A DNA stretch of 64,000 nucleotides from Maricaulis sp. (GTDB lineage Bacteria > Pseudomonadota > Alphaproteobacteria > Caulobacterales > Maricaulaceae). Numbering within the stretch: the first letter of the stretch is position 1; every line of letters starts with the position of its first letter. The notes below the pieces were generated by a model. That model made no database searches. It was not told where the DNA came from and saw only the letters and a program-made list of their open reading frames with translations. The translations under genes were made by a program, and so were the position numbers. The stretch is from contig NZ_JASBRI010000001.1 in the NCBI RefSeq assembly GCF_030149515.1, positions 62,001 to 126,000 of the forward strand, in the 5' to 3' direction. Below are positions 55,547 to 64,000 of this stretch, in pieces.

Positions 55547-57121
55547 TTAGCCGATGTAAATGACAATCCTGTCCCCATCGATGAAGACGGAAGAGGGCGC
55601 GGGCCAAGGCGTACGACCTTCCAACAGCCCTTCTTCCCGGATCTGTTGAGCCGTCTGCGTGGGCCCGTAGGTTAGTTTGACGGCCGACCCCAGAAGTCCA
55701 AAGACGTGATCGTCGACCCAAAGGTCGGAAATCTCGCCATAGTCCATGTGCCCGTCGGCGATCTCATCCCAGTCCCGGCCCCTCGATCGAAGCAGCTGAA
55801 GCCGGTATCGCGGAAGATGCCCCACCCGCACCAGATCGTAGCGTTGATTGGGATCGAACTCTTCAAGTGATTCAATTCGGTACAGAATTCGATTGAAGGT
55901 AGCCAGGTCACGCTGCTGGCCGCGCAGCAGGACATGTTGCCGGACAAGATCAGCTTGCACGGAGACGATGATCACGAAAAGAGACAGCGCCAGCATTGCT
56001 TTACGCACCACCCCCCGGGGGAGGCGCTCGAGGGTAAATAAGGCGCAAAAGGCGTAAAAATAAATAAGGCCAGAATTGTACCTATATTGATATATACCTC
56101 CCGGATCAGATATAAAAAATATCGCCTTTGTTGCCAGCACTGCCAATGGCCAAGCCACAACGAGGCTGAACAGCGAGACAAGGTTGGTGCGAGCAGAAAC
56201 AAGTGACGTCATGACCGCCGCGACAACAAGCATACCAAACGCCGCCTTCGACGCATCAAGCATGTCTGGTTGCGTCGCCAGCAAGTGCCGAAACGCTACA
56301 AATGACACCTGCCTGACACGATTGGCCAACGCCCCGAAGTCAGAAATATCGATCGCCTTCCCGTTGTCCGGCAGGTACTGAATGCTAAGCATATATACAG
56401 TCAGACCCAAAATCGTCGCGCAAAGCGCACCCAAAGCGGGTGCCCACACCACAACAACTCGGGATATGATGTTTGCGTCGGCTTGGCGGCCGGTGCCTTC
56501 ATTGGCGCAGGATCGCCATATTACCCCTGTCAGTACTAATACGGCTAAGACACCGACTGCCGCCTGATAAGTCGCGAACATGAAGACGATCATTGCGACC
56601 GCTATGACAAATCTCCACAGGCTCAACCTACTCAGCAACAGAGCGGATGCACAAGCAAATGCGTTAGCGAAGAAAAATATCGGCGACATAAAACCATAAT
56701 AAAAAAACGCCAAATTTATGGGGCAAACAATAATTAAAGACCCAAATATCAATAGCGCGCTGGTTTTTATATTATTATTGTATATTCTAATAACGATTAA
56801 CGTTGATAAAATTGTTGCGGAAATAGATAGCATCGGCATCACTACGGGAACATTTGCGCCATAGTGAATCCAGCCGATCACCGGTCCCATCCATCGGCCA
56901 TTTTGGACTTGCTCGTTCTCCGCCAGCCAGGGCATTCGAAACGCGTGGTTGTCCAATAAGAATTGAGATAAGAAAATAAAGTAGGTAAATATACCCAACA
57001 CCAAGAAATAAATAATTGTGCCGCGCCGATCGACCAATTCATCTCGGGCGCCACGTCCAATCTCAATTAGAAATTTTTCAGCGTCAAGCAAGATTGCCCG
57101 GGCGAATACGTTCGCCTTCAT
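55547..57121 (-). CDS. Polytopic membrane protein, GtrII-like glucosyltransferase (tentative)
   Basis: Multiple TM helices, RMPWLAENEQVQNGRWMGPVIGWIHYGANVPVVMPMLSISATIL; gene order GtrA-GtrB-this matches gtr modules. Confidence 0.65.
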   Translation of the reverse strand: MKANVFARAILLDAEKFLIEIGRGARDELVDRRGTIIYFLVLGIFTYFIFLSQFLLDNHAFRMPWLAENEQVQNGRWMGPVIGWIHYGANVPVVMPMLSISATILSTLIVIRIYNNNIKTSALLIFGSLIIVCPINLAFFYYGFMSPIFFFANAFACASALLLSRLSLWRFVIAVAMIVFMFATYQAAVGVLAVLVLTGVIWRSCANEGTGRQADANIISRVVVVWAPALGALCATILGLTVYMLSIQYLPDNGKAIDISDFGALANRVRQVSFVAFRHLLATQPDMLDASKAAFGMLVVAAVMTSLVSARTNLVSLFSLVVAWPLAVLATKAIFFISDPGGIYQYRYNSGLIYFYAFCALFTLERLPRGVVRKAMLALSLFVIIVSVQADLVRQHVLLRGQQRDLATFNRILYRIESLEEFDPNQRYDLVRVGHLPRYRLQLLRSRGRDWDEIADGHMDYGEISDLWVDDHVFGLLGSAVKLTYGPTQTAQQIREEGLLEGRTPWPAPSSVFIDGDRIVIYIG

Positions 57122-57124
57122 CGC

Positions 57125-58063
57125 CTACGTCCTTTCCTCGACAAAATATTTGGGCCTGTGCTTGGCCTCGAGGTACAACTTTCCGATGTACTCACCTATA
57201 AGGCCCAATGCGAACAATTGCACGCCGCCGAAGAAGGTGATCGCGATGATCACGGATGCCCAGCCCTCAACGCTCACACCCGCTATTGCTGCTCCGAACG
57301 CAAAAATCGACGTGGCGAAGGCGAGCATTGATATCACTACACCGAGAGCGGTTATAAACCGCAATGGCCTGATTGACAGTGATGTTATTCCCTCCCAGGC
57401 GAGCGACAGCATTTTAGCAAGTGGATACTTCGATTCACCTGCCGACCGTTCAGACCGGGAGTACTCCACGATACCGGATTTATAACCCAGCATCGGCACC
57501 AAACCGCGCAAGAATAAGTTAACCTCCTTGTACTCGAGAAAGCTGTCCACGGCTCGCCGGCTCATCAGCCTAAAGTCGGCGTGGTTGTGCACAACTTCCA
57601 CGCCCATTTTTTTCAGAAGCTTGTAGTACCATTCCGCCGTTGTTCGCTTGAATACCGTGTCGGTTTCTCTATCGGCCCGCACCCCATAAACGACGTCACA
57701 ACCATCTTTCAGATGCCTCCGCACCATGAGCTCAATGACAGCAGGGTCGTCTTGCAGGTCCGCATCAATGGTGACCACGAGATCTCCCTGTGCATTCGCA
57801 ATGCCCGCATACACGGCAATCTGGTGACCGCGGTTCCTGGACAATTTGACCCCCTGAACTCGGCTTGAGCTCGCGGCCAATTGAGCAATGAGGCTCCAAG
57901 TCTCGTCACGAGAGCCATCATCGACAAGAAGGGCATAGCTGTCGTCCGACACCAACCCCTTTTCAACAAGTTCCGAAATAGCGTCGATAAATACTGGGCC
58001 ACTGACGGGAATGACCTCTTGCTCATTGTAGCAGGGAACCACGACCACAAGCCTAGGCAGCAT
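57125..58063 (-). CDS. GtrB-like bactoprenol glucosyltransferase (GT2, two C-terminal TMs)
   Basis: LPRLVVVVPCYNEQEVIPVSG...NRGHQIAVYAGIANAQGDLVVTIDADLQDDPAVIELMVRR...LALGLIGEYIGKLYLEAKHRPKYFVEE; SD gggggaagg before ATG 58063. Confidence 0.93.
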   Translation of the reverse strand: MLPRLVVVVPCYNEQEVIPVSGPVFIDAISELVEKGLVSDDSYALLVDDGSRDETWSLIAQLAASSSRVQGVKLSRNRGHQIAVYAGIANAQGDLVVTIDADLQDDPAVIELMVRRHLKDGCDVVYGVRADRETDTVFKRTTAEWYYKLLKKMGVEVVHNHADFRLMSRRAVDSFLEYKEVNLFLRGLVPMLGYKSGIVEYSRSERSAGESKYPLAKMLSLAWEGITSLSIRPLRFITALGVVISMLAFATSIFAFGAAIAGVSVEGWASVIIAITFFGGVQLFALGLIGEYIGKLYLEAKHRPKYFVEERT

Positions 58064-58463
58064 CACCTTCCCCCTTCTCCGCTGAATCAACCCGCATGAA
58101 GACGTAACGTAATCCGACAAAATTTATGGCGCCGTAGGAAACAATTCCCGCCATTTGAGCCAAATAAGAATTTACCTTCAAGATCTCAACAAATACAATT
58201 ACAACACTTATGTTTATGGTATATGATATAAAAAATACAATCATGAACTTCGCTATTTCGAACGCTGAAACGGCATCGCGCCTCCGAAACGTCCACGCTC
58301 TATTCACAATAAAGCTTGCCGCCAAACCGGCGGAATAGCCTAGCATGTTTGAGAGAACGTAATTGACGCCGATAAACTGCAATGAAAATATGGAGATCGC
58401 GCCCAATCCAGTGTTCAATACACCGGTGGATATATATTTAAACATTTGATTTAATATAAGCAC
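58053..58463 (-). CDS. GtrA-family membrane protein (putative flippase)
   Basis: FKYISTGVLNTGLGAISIFSLQFIGVNYVLSNMLGYSAGLAASFIVNRAWTFR; GtrA signature; start may be 58445. Confidence 0.9.
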   Translation of the reverse strand: MLILNQMFKYISTGVLNTGLGAISIFSLQFIGVNYVLSNMLGYSAGLAASFIVNRAWTFRRRDAVSAFEIAKFMIVFFISYTINISVVIVFVEILKVNSYLAQMAGIVSYGAINFVGLRYVFMRVDSAEKGEGDAA

Positions 58464-58467
58464 CCTT

Positions 58468-59157
58468 CTACTTCCGAGCGGCTATGGAATATTGACCTCC
58501 GAGCGGCAGCCACTTCAGGAGCGCCTCAACGGGTCGCATCCATTTTAGAACCCCCGGAAAGAAGACGTGAAATCTGGTTTCGATGGTTTCCCATCCAGCC
58601 GACTGGAAGCGTGCCTTCATCAGCTCGCTGCGGATCAGAACAGCATTTTCATCAAAAGGACACGTATTTACTGCGTGAACTGTCAGCGGATTGAGCGGGT
58701 TGTGTTCGAACAATACAAACAAACCACCCTTTCTCAAGACTCTGCGGACTTCCGTTAGCCAATACCCGTGTTCTTCAGGAGAAATATGATGAAAAACACA
58801 AGCGGTAAATGCCAGGTCGACACTCTCGTCCGGAAGTGGAATTGATCGATCTATCAGCAGGTTTTCCGCAACACCGGGAAATCGTCTTTCCGAAATTTGA
58901 AGGCTTTTTTCCGAAACGTCTGCGGCATATGTTTGCGCATCGGGAAAGTATGTATTCATGTGCGGGAGCGTATTTCCGATGCCAGATCCAAAATCGACGA
59001 TGATTTTGGGCTCTGTACCGTGTTGACGCGCGACCCGACTGGTCTCTCTAACTTTGTATTCCGCAAAATAGTCCGGAGCTTCTCCGGTTATCGCAATATT
59101 GGCGGCATGTTGCGCGTCGTACGCATCGGCGTATTGATCGAATTCGGCCCGATCCAT
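58468..59157 (-). CDS. Class I SAM-dependent methyltransferase
   Basis: PKIIVDFGSGIGNTLPHMNTYFPDAQTYAADVSEKSLQISERRFPG...VDLAFTACVFHHISPEEHGYWLTEVRRVLRKGGLFVLFEHNP. Confidence 0.92.
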   Translation of the reverse strand: MDRAEFDQYADAYDAQHAANIAITGEAPDYFAEYKVRETSRVARQHGTEPKIIVDFGSGIGNTLPHMNTYFPDAQTYAADVSEKSLQISERRFPGVAENLLIDRSIPLPDESVDLAFTACVFHHISPEEHGYWLTEVRRVLRKGGLFVLFEHNPLNPLTVHAVNTCPFDENAVLIRSELMKARFQSAGWETIETRFHVFFPGVLKWMRPVEALLKWLPLGGQYSIAARK

Positions 59158-59288
59158 ACCGGCCCCCTCTAGCAACTATCCCAACCGTATAACCCGTGCC
59201 TCTGACAGGCGCTCTCCGGCTCGTCAACGTGAGAGCGGCCCATATTCAACTAGGCCACGGGCACTTCCGTTGACTCCCGGCCTGTCCT

Positions 59289-60140
59289 CTAAACGAACCT
59301 TGCATTTTCCGCAACGACGACACCGTCGCCGAGCTGGATTCGGCCATACGGCGTCTCACAATACTGTCCGCGTTCGTAATTCATGCGGATGCGCCAGCCG
59401 GCATCCTTGAACAGTTTCACCATGGAATGGTGATGCTCCGAGGAAATATGAGTGCCGACGAGAGCCGCTTTCACCTTGTCATTCATCTGGCCCATCGCAG
59501 TCGGGAGGACATCATACTCCGCGCCCTGGATATCGACATGCATGAAGTCGGCAGGCCCCGACAACAGGTCGAGCACCTCCCGGATCGTGTAGGCCCGCAC
59601 ACTGACATATTCAGCCGCAGACTGGTTGCGCGTCGAAGCGCCATAGTCCTCGTCCGGGTTATCGATTACTGGGAACGACACTTTGCCTGATCTCGCACCA
59701 ACCGCGCCGTGGATCAGGTGGACGCCGTCGGACGGGAAATCGTTCTGGGCAAAATGGTCTTTCATCCAGTTCCAATGTGTGAGATCCGCTTCAACTGCAA
59801 CAGCCTCCACAGAGCCAATCCGCGAGTTCTGGCGGCAGGCGGCAAGTGCAGCAGATGCCCAGGTCCCCCAGCCTGCCCCGAGTTCAACGACCCGGTAGGT
59901 GTCATGGGCACGTGCAACGCTTTCCAGCACGACGACCCAGTCGAGATAATGTTCGTTGAGAACAGGCAGATTCGGCTGATAGATCGTGCCCGCCGACGGC
60001 GCGAACCTCTCCCACCCCTTCTTGAAGCGGGCCTGGGTCGCCACTCCCAGAAAATCATAAACCGAAGCACCATCGGCTTCGACTTTGACGGGTTGGAATT
60101 CGGAGAAGATCGGGTCGTGGCTCACCATTGTCATATTCAC
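59289..60140 (-). CDS. FkbM-like methyltransferase
   Basis: YRVVELGAGWGTWASAALAACRQNSRIGSVEAVAVEADLTHWNWMKDHFAQND...GPADFMHVDIQGAEYDVLPTAM. Confidence 0.82.
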   Translation of the reverse strand: MNMTMVSHDPIFSEFQPVKVEADGASVYDFLGVATQARFKKGWERFAPSAGTIYQPNLPVLNEHYLDWVVVLESVARAHDTYRVVELGAGWGTWASAALAACRQNSRIGSVEAVAVEADLTHWNWMKDHFAQNDFPSDGVHLIHGAVGARSGKVSFPVIDNPDEDYGASTRNQSAAEYVSVRAYTIREVLDLLSGPADFMHVDIQGAEYDVLPTAMGQMNDKVKAALVGTHISSEHHHSMVKLFKDAGWRIRMNYERGQYCETPYGRIQLGDGVVVAENARFV

Positions 60141-60196
60141 TTTCTAACGCCATCGAGCCAACGCAATTGCGCCGGCCGATCCGCTGCCAGGTTTCG

Positions 60197-62050
60197 TCAC
60201 TTCTGTAGCGTGTTCAGGACATCTGGGACGAAGTTCGCACGGCCGTACCGAGCGGCTAGCATCTTCAGGGCCGCCCGCCTACGCCGCAGGGCTTCCACAT
60301 CGGAGGAAAGCGCCTCGAGCCGCTCCGGCAGGGACCGGATACTGTTGCGGTCCTCTGCGCAATGAATGACAGCCTGCTCCCAGATTGTTTGTGAGCCGGG
60401 GGATTTGTAAGTATCGGCCAAGACCACAGGAATGGCCCCGCTCGCAATGGCCTCCCACAACCGGATGGAGTTCGGCCCCGTTCCGGATGGGCATAAGGCA
60501 AACTGGGTCTGCCCCATAATCTCTCTGAACTCGTCCGAGGCCTTGGAATCTACAAGACCGAGGTGATTGTCGGTCCGCTTGAGAATCTGGTGATCGTAGA
60601 CGATCTTGTTGTAATGCCACGTATCGCGGTCACGAACCAGACCACGGGGGTGATCCTTCAACTCTTCCAGAAGATAGGTCCTGGATTGCGTCAGATAGAT
60701 CGGCGTGGCCTTTGCCCCTACGAAGGAGAATAGATACTTCCGCTGTTCGATGGGCTCGTCCGACCCATCCGCGACCTGCACGGGATACAATGGGAAAGGA
60801 TGGATGGCGATACTGTCATCCGCCCCGAACCGGACCTGCGCGTGGGTGGCGTGGGACCAGAAAACATCCGTCACTCCCGCCGCATCGAACAGTTCCGGAA
60901 ATTTCAGCATGTGGATATGCTGGCAGACCGTGACAACCCGCTCATATCCAGCAACAGCCTTAGCGGCACGCTCCAAACCATCCCGCAACTCGTTCAGCCG
61001 GTCATTGTCTGTCAAATTGTGATTGCTCACATCAATTAGCGTCGCCCAAGGAAAGCCAAGATAGGCCGCGCCGCCCTGGCGTAGCGCTAGGAGACGAACC
61101 TGATTGAACGCATGCTGTTCGGTGATCGCGGGATGCTGCCAATGCGTATCGTAAGCCACAATGTTCCGGTCGACATAGAGATCATCGCTGCGTGCTGGGC
61201 GCGGCGACGCTTCTATGTTGGTAAACGCTGTACGGGAGAGCGCCCTAAGCGGATCGTCGTCCGATATGGGCTGGGGCCGCTTGACCGGCGGCAGCGGTGT
61301 GCCGCGTTCCTGAGCCCAGCGCTCCAGTGACTTGTTGATCTTGACCGCCTCGAACTGCTCGCTCTTGATCGGCCACATCTCCAAATCCAGCTTTGCCGGA
61401 TCCTTTATCCCATCGCTTGCATGAACCATGGCGACACCACCAACGATGCGCATATCGCCCTTCTTGTCATAGGTCCTCAATCCCGTCTCATGTACGTGTA
61501 TACTGCGGACCTCGCGGCATGGATTGTAGATTGCATGGCCATAGACCGCGAAGACATACGCCACCTTGTTATCGCAGCGTGGCACGCCAAGCGGGAAATT
61601 GAGACAGCGATCGCGGTCGGGATTGGACGCCTTGGCGGGTAAATAGGCCCACGTATCCTGGGACCAGTGCGGGTTCGGATGGAGTCTGGTTTCATTGCCC
61701 TGAAGCTCATACCGACTTAGCGCCACGAAGCCCGTCGGATCGGCCTCAAACACCTCTTCCAGCCGGCTGACAGTCTCGTCAAAATAAATGTCGGCATTAG
61801 CCAAAATCGAGATGTGATCGGGACAGCATGCCTCGGCGAGCTGCGTCCAATCCTGGTAGGTGGGGCGCCGGTCCATCCTGATGACGCTTACGTGCCCACC
61901 TGCAGTATCCACGACCGATTCATCGTCGACCATCAGATAAATGTGCGCAATGCGGTCATTGCCTCTGTTTCTTTCAAGACAAAACTCAAGCTCTTTCCGC
62001 CTGCCCTCCTCAGCAGGACTGAAATACGGCATGAAAAGAGAAATCGTCAC
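60197..62050 (-). CDS. Exostosin-like glycosyltransferase with N-terminal GT-A-like region
   Basis: N-term DHISILANADIYFDETVSRLEEVFEADPTGFVALSRYEL; C-term KYLFSFVGAKATPIYL...FALCPSGTGPNSIRLWEAIASGAIPVVLADTY (exostosin). Confidence 0.8.
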   Translation of the reverse strand: MTISLFMPYFSPAEEGRRKELEFCLERNRGNDRIAHIYLMVDDESVVDTAGGHVSVIRMDRRPTYQDWTQLAEACCPDHISILANADIYFDETVSRLEEVFEADPTGFVALSRYELQGNETRLHPNPHWSQDTWAYLPAKASNPDRDRCLNFPLGVPRCDNKVAYVFAVYGHAIYNPCREVRSIHVHETGLRTYDKKGDMRIVGGVAMVHASDGIKDPAKLDLEMWPIKSEQFEAVKINKSLERWAQERGTPLPPVKRPQPISDDDPLRALSRTAFTNIEASPRPARSDDLYVDRNIVAYDTHWQHPAITEQHAFNQVRLLALRQGGAAYLGFPWATLIDVSNHNLTDNDRLNELRDGLERAAKAVAGYERVVTVCQHIHMLKFPELFDAAGVTDVFWSHATHAQVRFGADDSIAIHPFPLYPVQVADGSDEPIEQRKYLFSFVGAKATPIYLTQSRTYLLEELKDHPRGLVRDRDTWHYNKIVYDHQILKRTDNHLGLVDSKASDEFREIMGQTQFALCPSGTGPNSIRLWEAIASGAIPVVLADTYKSPGSQTIWEQAVIHCAEDRNSIRSLPERLEALSSDVEALRRRRAALKMLAARYGRANFVPDVLNTLQK

Positions 62051-62106
62051 ACGCTCACCTTCTTAATTTCTTGTGGCAACGGGTCGTTCACTATCGATTT
62101 CACTGA

Positions 62107-63051
62107 CTAGCCCTCGGCACCGCCGCCAAACCTATCAATTTCGGCGTCATAACCCAATCTGACGCACAACTCCTGATAGGAGGTGCTCATTTGAGCCTCT
62201 TGGACCAGTTCTTCCGAATATTCCCTGCGAACGCGCGGTGCGATCTTGTTTCCCCGGCGGCCGCTGTCCCCCGACAGCCTCATCACTGATATTAATGCCT
62301 TCCAGTCTGAGTTGTAGGGCAGATCCAGCTGTTTGCAAATACCGCGCATAGTCTCGTCGGGGTCGGAAACAAAAGTTTCATACCGCACGATCGGGACATT
62401 TTCATAGGTGGACAGGAAAGCCAGATAGCGCCTTGCATACTCGTCGAGCGTTGGCGGAGAGAAATGACACCACTGGTTCCGGTCTAGCGCAAGAAATGAA
62501 TCGATCGGATGCCGTACCGTGACGATCGACCGGAGCGGGGCCACTTCAGTGAGCATATCCGCGAGGCTTGGACGCTGACGCCAGTCAACGTCGGTGCAGA
62601 ACTGTGAGTGCGCATGATCGCGAAGGATAAGCCTTCGCCCGATACCATTCATGCGATCGTGGAGCACCTTCATGGCAGCAACGAACATTTCCACTGCGGT
62701 GATATCGCTGATCGGACTGAGCGCACTGCGCGCCAGCAGGATCGGGTCCGTCGGAGCGAAGCGCGATCTCTGGGTCGTTAACTGAATGGTGCTGAGCGGG
62801 TCCATTTCGCTCAGCAAAAGCGTGTTCGGTTGCGATTGCAGGCCCTTGGCAATCAACGTTCCGCCGGTGCAAGCAAAATGGTGTATGGTGCGGATCGGCA
62901 CCGCCTCTCGAGGAGGACGCTGCTTCAAAAGACCGGCCAGCCGGTTGAGATCGCTTTTGCTCAACCGGTCGATCGCGTCGACAGTCGGCCTGGCCAACTG
63001 ACCGTCGGCCACCAGCGAGTTTGCCGCAGACCCCGGGGTAAGTGCGCTCAT
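62107..63051 (-). CDS. Sulfotransferase-family protein
   Basis: RTIHHFACTGGTLIAKGLQSQPNTLLLSEMDPLST (PAPS 5'-phosphate loop-like); LRSIVTVRHPIDSFLALDRNQW. Confidence 0.75.
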   Translation of the reverse strand: MSALTPGSAANSLVADGQLARPTVDAIDRLSKSDLNRLAGLLKQRPPREAVPIRTIHHFACTGGTLIAKGLQSQPNTLLLSEMDPLSTIQLTTQRSRFAPTDPILLARSALSPISDITAVEMFVAAMKVLHDRMNGIGRRLILRDHAHSQFCTDVDWRQRPSLADMLTEVAPLRSIVTVRHPIDSFLALDRNQWCHFSPPTLDEYARRYLAFLSTYENVPIVRYETFVSDPDETMRGICKQLDLPYNSDWKALISVMRLSGDSGRRGNKIAPRVRREYSEELVQEAQMSTSYQELCVRLGYDAEIDRFGGGAEG

Positions 63052-63986
63052 GACGGTTTGGCCTGGCGCTTGGTAGCAGCCTTCGTCGTTCGTCTTGCAG
63101 ACGTTCTGGACGCCGAGCCCGTTTTCTTGGCCCGTGTATCGGACACTGCGCGGTCCTCCGTCGAGGAGGCCAACATTACTTTGTGGGCAAGCTCGTCGAG
63201 AAAGTTCTCCAATTGCCGTTTCTCGTCTGCCAGTGCGGAATGACGCTCCTGTAGATCGGCCAGATCGGCTTGAGCTATTCTCTGTATCCGCAGCGACAGA
63301 CGGTTGTCGTCGCGCAGGCCTTCCAGCTCGGACCCCAGCCTTTGGACGGCCTGGCTCTGCTCGTCTGCACGAGCCTGGGCGGCCGTCAATTCAATCTTCA
63401 AGCTGTCACGCTGCCTGCGCATTTCCTCCAGGGCATCGAGATTCGCCTTGGCGTCCTGCGCAGCCTTGTCACGCGCCTGCTTGCAGGTCACTATTTCCTT
63501 TCGAAGCGCCTCCAACTCGTCCTTGAAGCCGTCGCGTTCGCTGCGCATGCCTTCCAAGGTGTCAATGGCGGCCTGAGCCTCTTCCGCGGCCTTGGCACGT
63601 GCCTCCCTGACCGATTCGAGTTCCTGCTTCAGCGCCTCTTGCTGCTGCCGCTTCGCCTCCAGGGCATCGAGATTCGCCTTGGCGTCCTGCGCAGCCTTGT
63701 CACGCGCCTGCTTGCAGGTCCCGATTTCCTTTCGAAGCGCCTCCAACTCGTCCTTGAAGCCGTCGCGTTCGCTGCGCATACCTTCCAGGGCGCGCTTCAA
63801 GTCTGCGATCTGTCGCTCCTGCCGCTTGTTCCGCGCCACCCAATCCCGGCGGATACGACCATAGCGGAGTTCGGGATCGCTGGGATTGGCTTCCCATTCA
63901 ATCCGACGCTCCGTCTGGTTCAGCCAGCCCTCCAGCGCCGCCCTGTCCGCTCCGCCCTGATGTAAAGGCGATTCCGGTACGTGCAC
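63048..63986 (-). CDS. Coiled-coil protein with internal duplication (reading frame still open at the window edge)
   Basis: Two copies of LEGMRSERDGFKDELEALRKEI(G/V)TCKQARDKAAQDAKANLDALE; frame continues upstream as DDIVVHVPESPLHQ at the window end. Confidence 0.8.
   Translation of the reverse strand: MHVPESPLHQGGADRAALEGWLNQTERRIEWEANPSDPELRYGRIRRDWVARNKRQERQIADLKRALEGMRSERDGFKDELEALRKEIGTCKQARDKAAQDAKANLDALEAKRQQQEALKQELESVREARAKAAEEAQAAIDTLEGMRSERDGFKDELEALRKEIVTCKQARDKAAQDAKANLDALEEMRRQRDSLKIELTAAQARADEQSQAVQRLGSELEGLRDDNRLSLRIQRIAQADLADLQERHSALADEKRQLENFLDELAHKVMLASSTEDRAVSDTRAKKTGSASRTSARRTTKAATKRQAKPS
63425..63787. repeat. Direct repeat: about 132 bp, offset 231 bp (77 codons), inside the coiled-coil gene
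   Basis: 63425..63556 versus 63656..63787 differ at about 3 positions by eye. Confidence 0.88.
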
Positions 63987-64000
63987 GACGATGTCGTCAA

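Overview
64 kb of a GC-rich alphaproteobacterial chromosome (gene content and order suggest a Caulobacterales/Maricaulales-like organism; taxonomy is inferred). Positions 1-52 kb are mostly housekeeping: cysS, folE, folP, ftsH, tilS, a complete cpoB-pal-tolB-tolA-tolR-tolQ-ybgC block, ruvBAC, tkt, pgi, an AGE-family epimerase, manC, yebC, a split metH with metF, metK, ahcY, a zapA / 6S RNA / ygfA block, and cysQ/cysNC/cysD. Positions 51-64 kb form an accessory surface-glycan locus: DegT aminotransferase, several GT2s, galE, a GtrA/GtrB/GtrII-like module, methyltransferases, an exostosin-type GT, a sulfotransferase and a coiled-coil protein with a recent internal duplication. The most unusual locus is at 23.4-25.9 kb. 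Two tandem Tat-signal proteins consist almost entirely of a TDSDTGxYADPxGxGRG repeat (6 and 8 units), and the next gene in the same direction encodes a JmjC/cupin Fe(II)/2OG-type oxygenase. I propose this as a candidate exported repeat-protein plus hydroxylase system. All calls come from reading the supplied sequence and ORF translations; no searches were run.
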